A stretch of DNA of 27,538 nucleotides from Hydrogenimonas sp. GTDB taxonomy: Bacteria > Campylobacterota > Campylobacteria > Campylobacterales > Hydrogenimonadaceae. Location: positions 1-27,538 of the forward strand of contig WGAW01000198.1 in the NCBI GenBank assembly GCA_015494675.1, in the 5' to 3' direction. A program made the translations under genes and the position numbers. Shown here piece after piece: positions 25,535-27,538 of the stretch. Below the pieces are notes generated by a model. It saw only the letters and a list, made by a program, of their open reading frames with translations, ran no database searches and was not told the DNA's origin. Positions within the stretch are counted from its first letter, which is position 1, and the number at the start of each line of letters is the position of its first letter.

Positions 25535-25547
25535 GCCTATTATAGGC
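25535..25547 (-). promoter_or_regulatory. hemL promoter -10 inside a 13-base palindrome
   Basis: GCCTAT-T-ATAGGC is a perfect dyad (25535-25547) and contains TATAAT on the minus strand (25539-25544), 29 bases before the hemL ATG. A repressor binding here would block the promoter directly; no regulator can be named. A second minus-strand TATAAT lies at 25567-25572. Confidence 0.5.
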
Positions 25548-25598
25548 AAATACCGGTTAAGATGAAATTATAGTGTTTGTACAATCGAAACCGAGTTA

Positions 25599-25607
25599 TG
25601 CCATAAT
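25599..25607 (+). promoter_or_regulatory. Extended -10 for the TonB-family gene
   Basis: TGC-CATAAT (TG at 25599-25600, -10 at 25602-25607) on the plus strand, with a TTGTAC element at 25577-25582 at long spacing. It would give a leader of about 80 bases before the ATG at 25695. Confidence 0.4.
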
Positions 25608-25694
25608 TTCGATGTAGATCCACAAACGGCAGCACCCAAAAAGCGACGTATCGAAGTCGGTAGTGTTTTAAACAGCGCCATATTCCGGAGAAGA

Positions 25695-26624
25695 ATGAAC
25701 AGACGAAAATATACAGCCCTTCTTTTATCCATCCTGCTCCATATCGCGCTCTTCTCCCTGTTGTGGTTTTTTCTGCACAGAGCCGAGCAAAAGATACTGA
25801 CTGCCTCATCCGCTAAGAGGGTGGATATATCACTTTCCGATTTCATAACACCTCCACCCGCACCCGCCAAAGCGAAAAAGAGCACACCCACTGCTCAACC
25901 CGGACCCCAAAACCCAAAACCCAAAACCTCAAACCCAAAACCCAAAACCTCAAACCCAAAACCCAAAACCCGGCACCCAAAACCTCAAACCCAAAACCTC
26001 AAACCCGTCAAAAAAGCGGTAGAGCCCCGAAAAACCGAACGCAAAGAGCTTCAAAAGGCCAAACCGGTTCCGTCGAAAGCTATCGAAAAGACGAAACCGA
26101 AAAAAGAGGTTGCCGAAAAAACGGCCGAAAAGGAGAGAAGAGAGAAAGAGAGTCTGAAAAAAACTGCAAAAACTCACTCTCCGCTCTCAAGGCTCGCAGA
26201 GTCTCTCGCTGCGCCGCCGCTGCCTGCCGAGACTCCGAAACCCCCGACGATAGATGAGATAGGAAGCGCCATTTCGAGTCGTGAGTTCAGAGCTCTCTAC
26301 AAAGACGAATTCGACCGCTTCACACCCGAGCAGAAGAGGTTTATTAAAGATAACCTCTCTCGTATCCAGGGAATTACGCAGCACTACCTGAGTGTAAGGG
26401 GCTACCCCTATGCGGCAGCCAGACTTGGACAGGACGGCATGAACATCGTAGAGTTCTATCTGCATCCAAACGGCGACATAAGCGGCCTGAAGGTGATAAA
26501 GGGCGCCGGATTCGAAGAGCTGGACAAGAACTCGATCGACACGATCAAAACGGCATACAAGGACTACCCGCGCCCCAAAGAGACGACCAAAATACGCTTC
26601 TATATCTACTACCGTCTATATTAG
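25695..26624 (+). CDS. TonB-family energy-transducing protein with heptanucleotide repeat tract
   Basis: 309 residues. One N-terminal membrane helix (about 7-27, LLLSILLHIALFSLLWFFLH) anchors a long Pro/Lys-rich periplasmic spanner (about 52-175). The C-terminal domain (about 225-309) has the TonB-C pattern: YLSVRGYPYAAARLGQDGMN, then FYLHPNGDISGLKVIKGAGF, then ELDKNSIDTIKTA. TonB links the inner-membrane proton motive force to outer-membrane transporters; TolA is an alternative given the K/E-rich middle. No exbB/exbD lies adjacent. The spanner includes NPKPKTS repeats encoded by 7-base DNA units (25906-26003), so copy-number changes could shift the frame. GGAG sits four bases before the ATG. 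Confidence 0.85.
   Translation: MNRRKYTALLLSILLHIALFSLLWFFLHRAEQKILTASSAKRVDISLSDFITPPPAPAKAKKSTPTAQPGPQNPKPKTSNPKPKTSNPKPKTRHPKPQTQNLKPVKKAVEPRKTERKELQKAKPVPSKAIEKTKPKKEVAEKTAEKERREKESLKKTAKTHSPLSRLAESLAAPPLPAETPKPPTIDEIGSAISSREFRALYKDEFDRFTPEQKRFIKDNLSRIQGITQHYLSVRGYPYAAARLGQDGMNIVEFYLHPNGDISGLKVIKGAGFEELDKNSIDTIKTAYKDYPRPKETTKIRFYIYYRLY
25906..26003 (+). repeat. Fourteen tandem heptanucleotides (CCCAAAA / CCTCAAA)
   Basis: Exactly 98 bases resolve into 14 successive 7-mers: nine CCCAAAA, four CCTCAAA and one CCCGGCA variant at position 10; a fifteenth relic (CCCGTCA) follows. The unit is not a multiple of three, so a whole frame cycle needs three units. The protein shows the consequence: NPKPKTS repeats in the first part, then PKPQTQNLKP after the phase changes. 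The opposite strand carries many GGG runs spaced by TTTT. Confidence 0.9.
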
Positions 26625-26662
26625 GAAGCGTGCAACCCGAAAGCGGCCTTACTTACTGATGT

Positions 26663-26717
26663 TACGCAAATTCCGGGCAAAGCCCGCAATTCGGCAGGGC
26701 CTGGCCGGCCCTACAAC
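26663..26717. repeat. Structured intergenic repeat, copy 1
   Basis: A 55-base element in the 118-base gap between the convergent TonB-family and OmpA genes. It holds CGGGC-AAA-GCCCG flanked outward by a C/C mismatch and AATT/AATT pairing, then CGGCAGGG, a second dyad (AGGGCC-TGGCC-GGCCCT) and TACAAC. Copy 2 at 27485-27538 has the same order and orientation. No T-run follows on either strand, so it is not a classical terminator. Confidence 0.7.
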
Positions 26718-26742
26718 CCCCTGAAGCTTCGAAACCTCAGTT

Positions 26743-27459
26743 TTACCTACATACGTCTATCACACTCTCCTCATTGGGATAGAGGTATATCTCGACTCTT
26801 CTGTTTATAGCCATATTCTCCGGCGAGTCGTTCGGTACCAGAGGTTTGTTGAAAGAGCATCCTCTCGCATATATCCTGTTTGTGACACCCATCTTCTTTA
26901 GCATATTCGCAACACTGAAGGCGCGCTTTTGCGAGAGCTTAAGGTTGTAGTCGTAGGAGCCCCTGCTATCGGTATGCCCCACTACCTGGACAATTGTATC
27001 GGGGTAGTTCTTCAACACATCCACCAATTTCGCTATCTTCTCTTTCGCCTCCGCGGTAGGTACGTAGGAGTCTGTGGCGAACATCATCCTGCTCTTGAAC
27101 GTTATCTTTACATAGTTGTCATGCTTTGTAACTATGATGTCTCTGCTCTTTGCGGCACCCGCCTCATCGCCGCTCACCTTGGTCTGCATAGAGTCGGCAA
27201 CCTCCTGCGCCTGCTTGTCCAGGCTGTAGCCTATGGCTCCTCCCGCAGCCGCACCGACAGCGGCACCTATCGCGGCGTTTTTACCCTTGTGGTGTTTGCT
27301 CGTTATCGCACCCAAAGCCGCACCGACAAGCGTACCGATCAGAACTCCGCTTTTGGTGTTTTGTGCATCGTTGGGCGCTTCGCCATTTTTCGCGGCACAG
27401 CCGCTAAAGAGTATCGCAGCCGCGACAACTAGAGCGGAACTTCTGAAAATTTGTTTCAT
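26743..27459 (-). CDS. Glycine-zipper OmpA-family lipoprotein (Pal-like)
   Basis: 238 residues. A lipoprotein signal peptide ends in LFSGC, with C21 the lipidated residue. A glycine-zipper segment follows (about 38-80, with GVLIGTLVGAALGAI and AAIGAAVGAAAGGAIGY), able to insert in or line a membrane. The C-terminal OmpA domain (about 115-232) binds peptidoglycan: VVGHTDSRGSYDYNLKLSQK with the conserved Asp and Arg, and NRRVEIYLYP. It probably tethers the outer membrane to the wall. The ATG at 27459 has AAGGAG upstream, and TATAAA at 27481-27486 may be the -10 box. Both flanks carry copies of the same ~55-base repeat. Not part of a tol operon here. Confidence 0.92.
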   Translation of the reverse strand: MKQIFRSSALVVAAAILFSGCAAKNGEAPNDAQNTKSGVLIGTLVGAALGAITSKHHKGKNAAIGAAVGAAAGGAIGYSLDKQAQEVADSMQTKVSGDEAGAAKSRDIIVTKHDNYVKITFKSRMMFATDSYVPTAEAKEKIAKLVDVLKNYPDTIVQVVGHTDSRGSYDYNLKLSQKRAFSVANMLKKMGVTNRIYARGCSFNKPLVPNDSPENMAINRRVEIYLYPNEESVIDVCR

Positions 27460-27480
27460 AAACTCATCTCCTTCTATTTA

Positions 27481-27486
27481 TTTATA
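27481..27486 (-). promoter_or_regulatory. Candidate -10 box of the OmpA lipoprotein gene
   Basis: TATAAA on the minus strand, 21 bases upstream of the ATG at 27459. It abuts repeat copy 2, which would occupy the -35 and upstream region; no -35 match is seen inside the repeat. Confidence 0.4.
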
Positions 27487-27538
27487 CGTTTTTACGGGCA
27501 AAGCCCGAAAAAACGGCAGGGACTGAAGCCAATACAAC
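27485..27538. repeat. Structured intergenic repeat, copy 2 (at window edge)
   Basis: A 54-base copy in the same orientation as copy 1: TACG, a T5/A5 outer stem, an A/A mismatch, CGGGC-AAA-GCCCG, CGGCAGGG, and terminal TACAAC. It ends exactly at the window edge and may extend further. The sequence between the conserved blocks differs from copy 1 while pairing is kept. Confidence 0.7.

Noticed and set aside
25906..26003. CRISPR or telomere interpretation of the CCCAAAA tract
   Set aside because: Units are contiguous without spacers and lie inside a coding frame; there is no chromosome end here.
25950..26177. Phe/Leu-rich open frame antisense to the TonB-family gene
   Set aside because: An artefact of the Pro/Lys-rich repeat read on the other strand; no start signal.
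27485..27538. Intrinsic terminator at repeat copy 2
   Set aside because: The hairpin is flanked on its 3' side by A-runs on both strands, not T-runs, so it does not fit the terminator pattern.
1..27538. tRNA, rRNA, insertion sequence, prophage or CRISPR elements
   Set aside because: None seen when reading both strands by eye; a covariance-model and transposase search would be needed to exclude small ones.

Overview
The window looks like chromosomal DNA from a member of the Campylobacterota (Epsilonproteobacteria), probably an environmental, non-host lineage. Four things point there: the epsilon-type RpoD with its long acidic insertion; a sigma-54 promoter of the Campylobacter/Helicobacter type (TGGAAC-N5-TTGCT) in front of the rod genes flgF-flgG; a CiaD-like small protein next to cca, the order known from Campylobacter; and a tightly packed gene layout with many ATGA overlaps and promoters recognisable mainly by an extended TATAAT box. 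I cannot name the genus. I see no tRNA, rRNA, CRISPR array, insertion sequence or phage gene.

Layout from left to right. 1-1126 (minus): DUF58 gene fragment preceded by a MoxR ATPase. 1358-5208 (plus): a translationally coupled two-component pair, a heme-binding (CxxCH) PAS histidine kinase and a REC-PAS-degenerate GGDEF-EAL regulator. 5221-12430 (minus): trkH, trkA, a CLC protein, an MscS-type channel and purU, an ion and osmotic homeostasis block. 12533-14233 (minus): a PAS-GGDEF-EAL protein. 14397-18593 (minus): a compact run read as leuD-leuB-TPR protein-CiaD-like-cca-patatin. 18738-20380 (minus): flgF-flgG, with a sigma-54 promoter upstream and an intrinsic terminator downstream. 20381-20831: a 451-base divergent intergenic region holding that promoter, a long inverted repeat and a near-consensus rpoD promoter. 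20832-23436 (plus): rpoD and a PAS-like protein of unknown function. 23423-25510 (minus): hemL, an AtpZ/AtpI-type protein and an unrecognised membrane protein. 25695-26624 (plus): a TonB-family protein containing a heptanucleotide repeat tract. 26743-27459 (minus): a glycine-zipper/OmpA lipoprotein bracketed by two direct copies of a structured ~55-base repeat.

Functional themes are redox sensing linked to c-di-GMP turnover (kinase/EAL pair plus the separate GGDEF-EAL protein), K+/Cl-/osmotic balance, leucine synthesis with tRNA 3'-end maturation, flagellar rod assembly, and the cell envelope. Most of the window is ordinary housekeeping. The least explained items are the 7-base repeat tract inside the TonB-family gene, the covarying hairpin repeats around the OmpA lipoprotein gene, the heme/PAS kinase with its EAL partner, and the inverted repeat upstream of rpoD.
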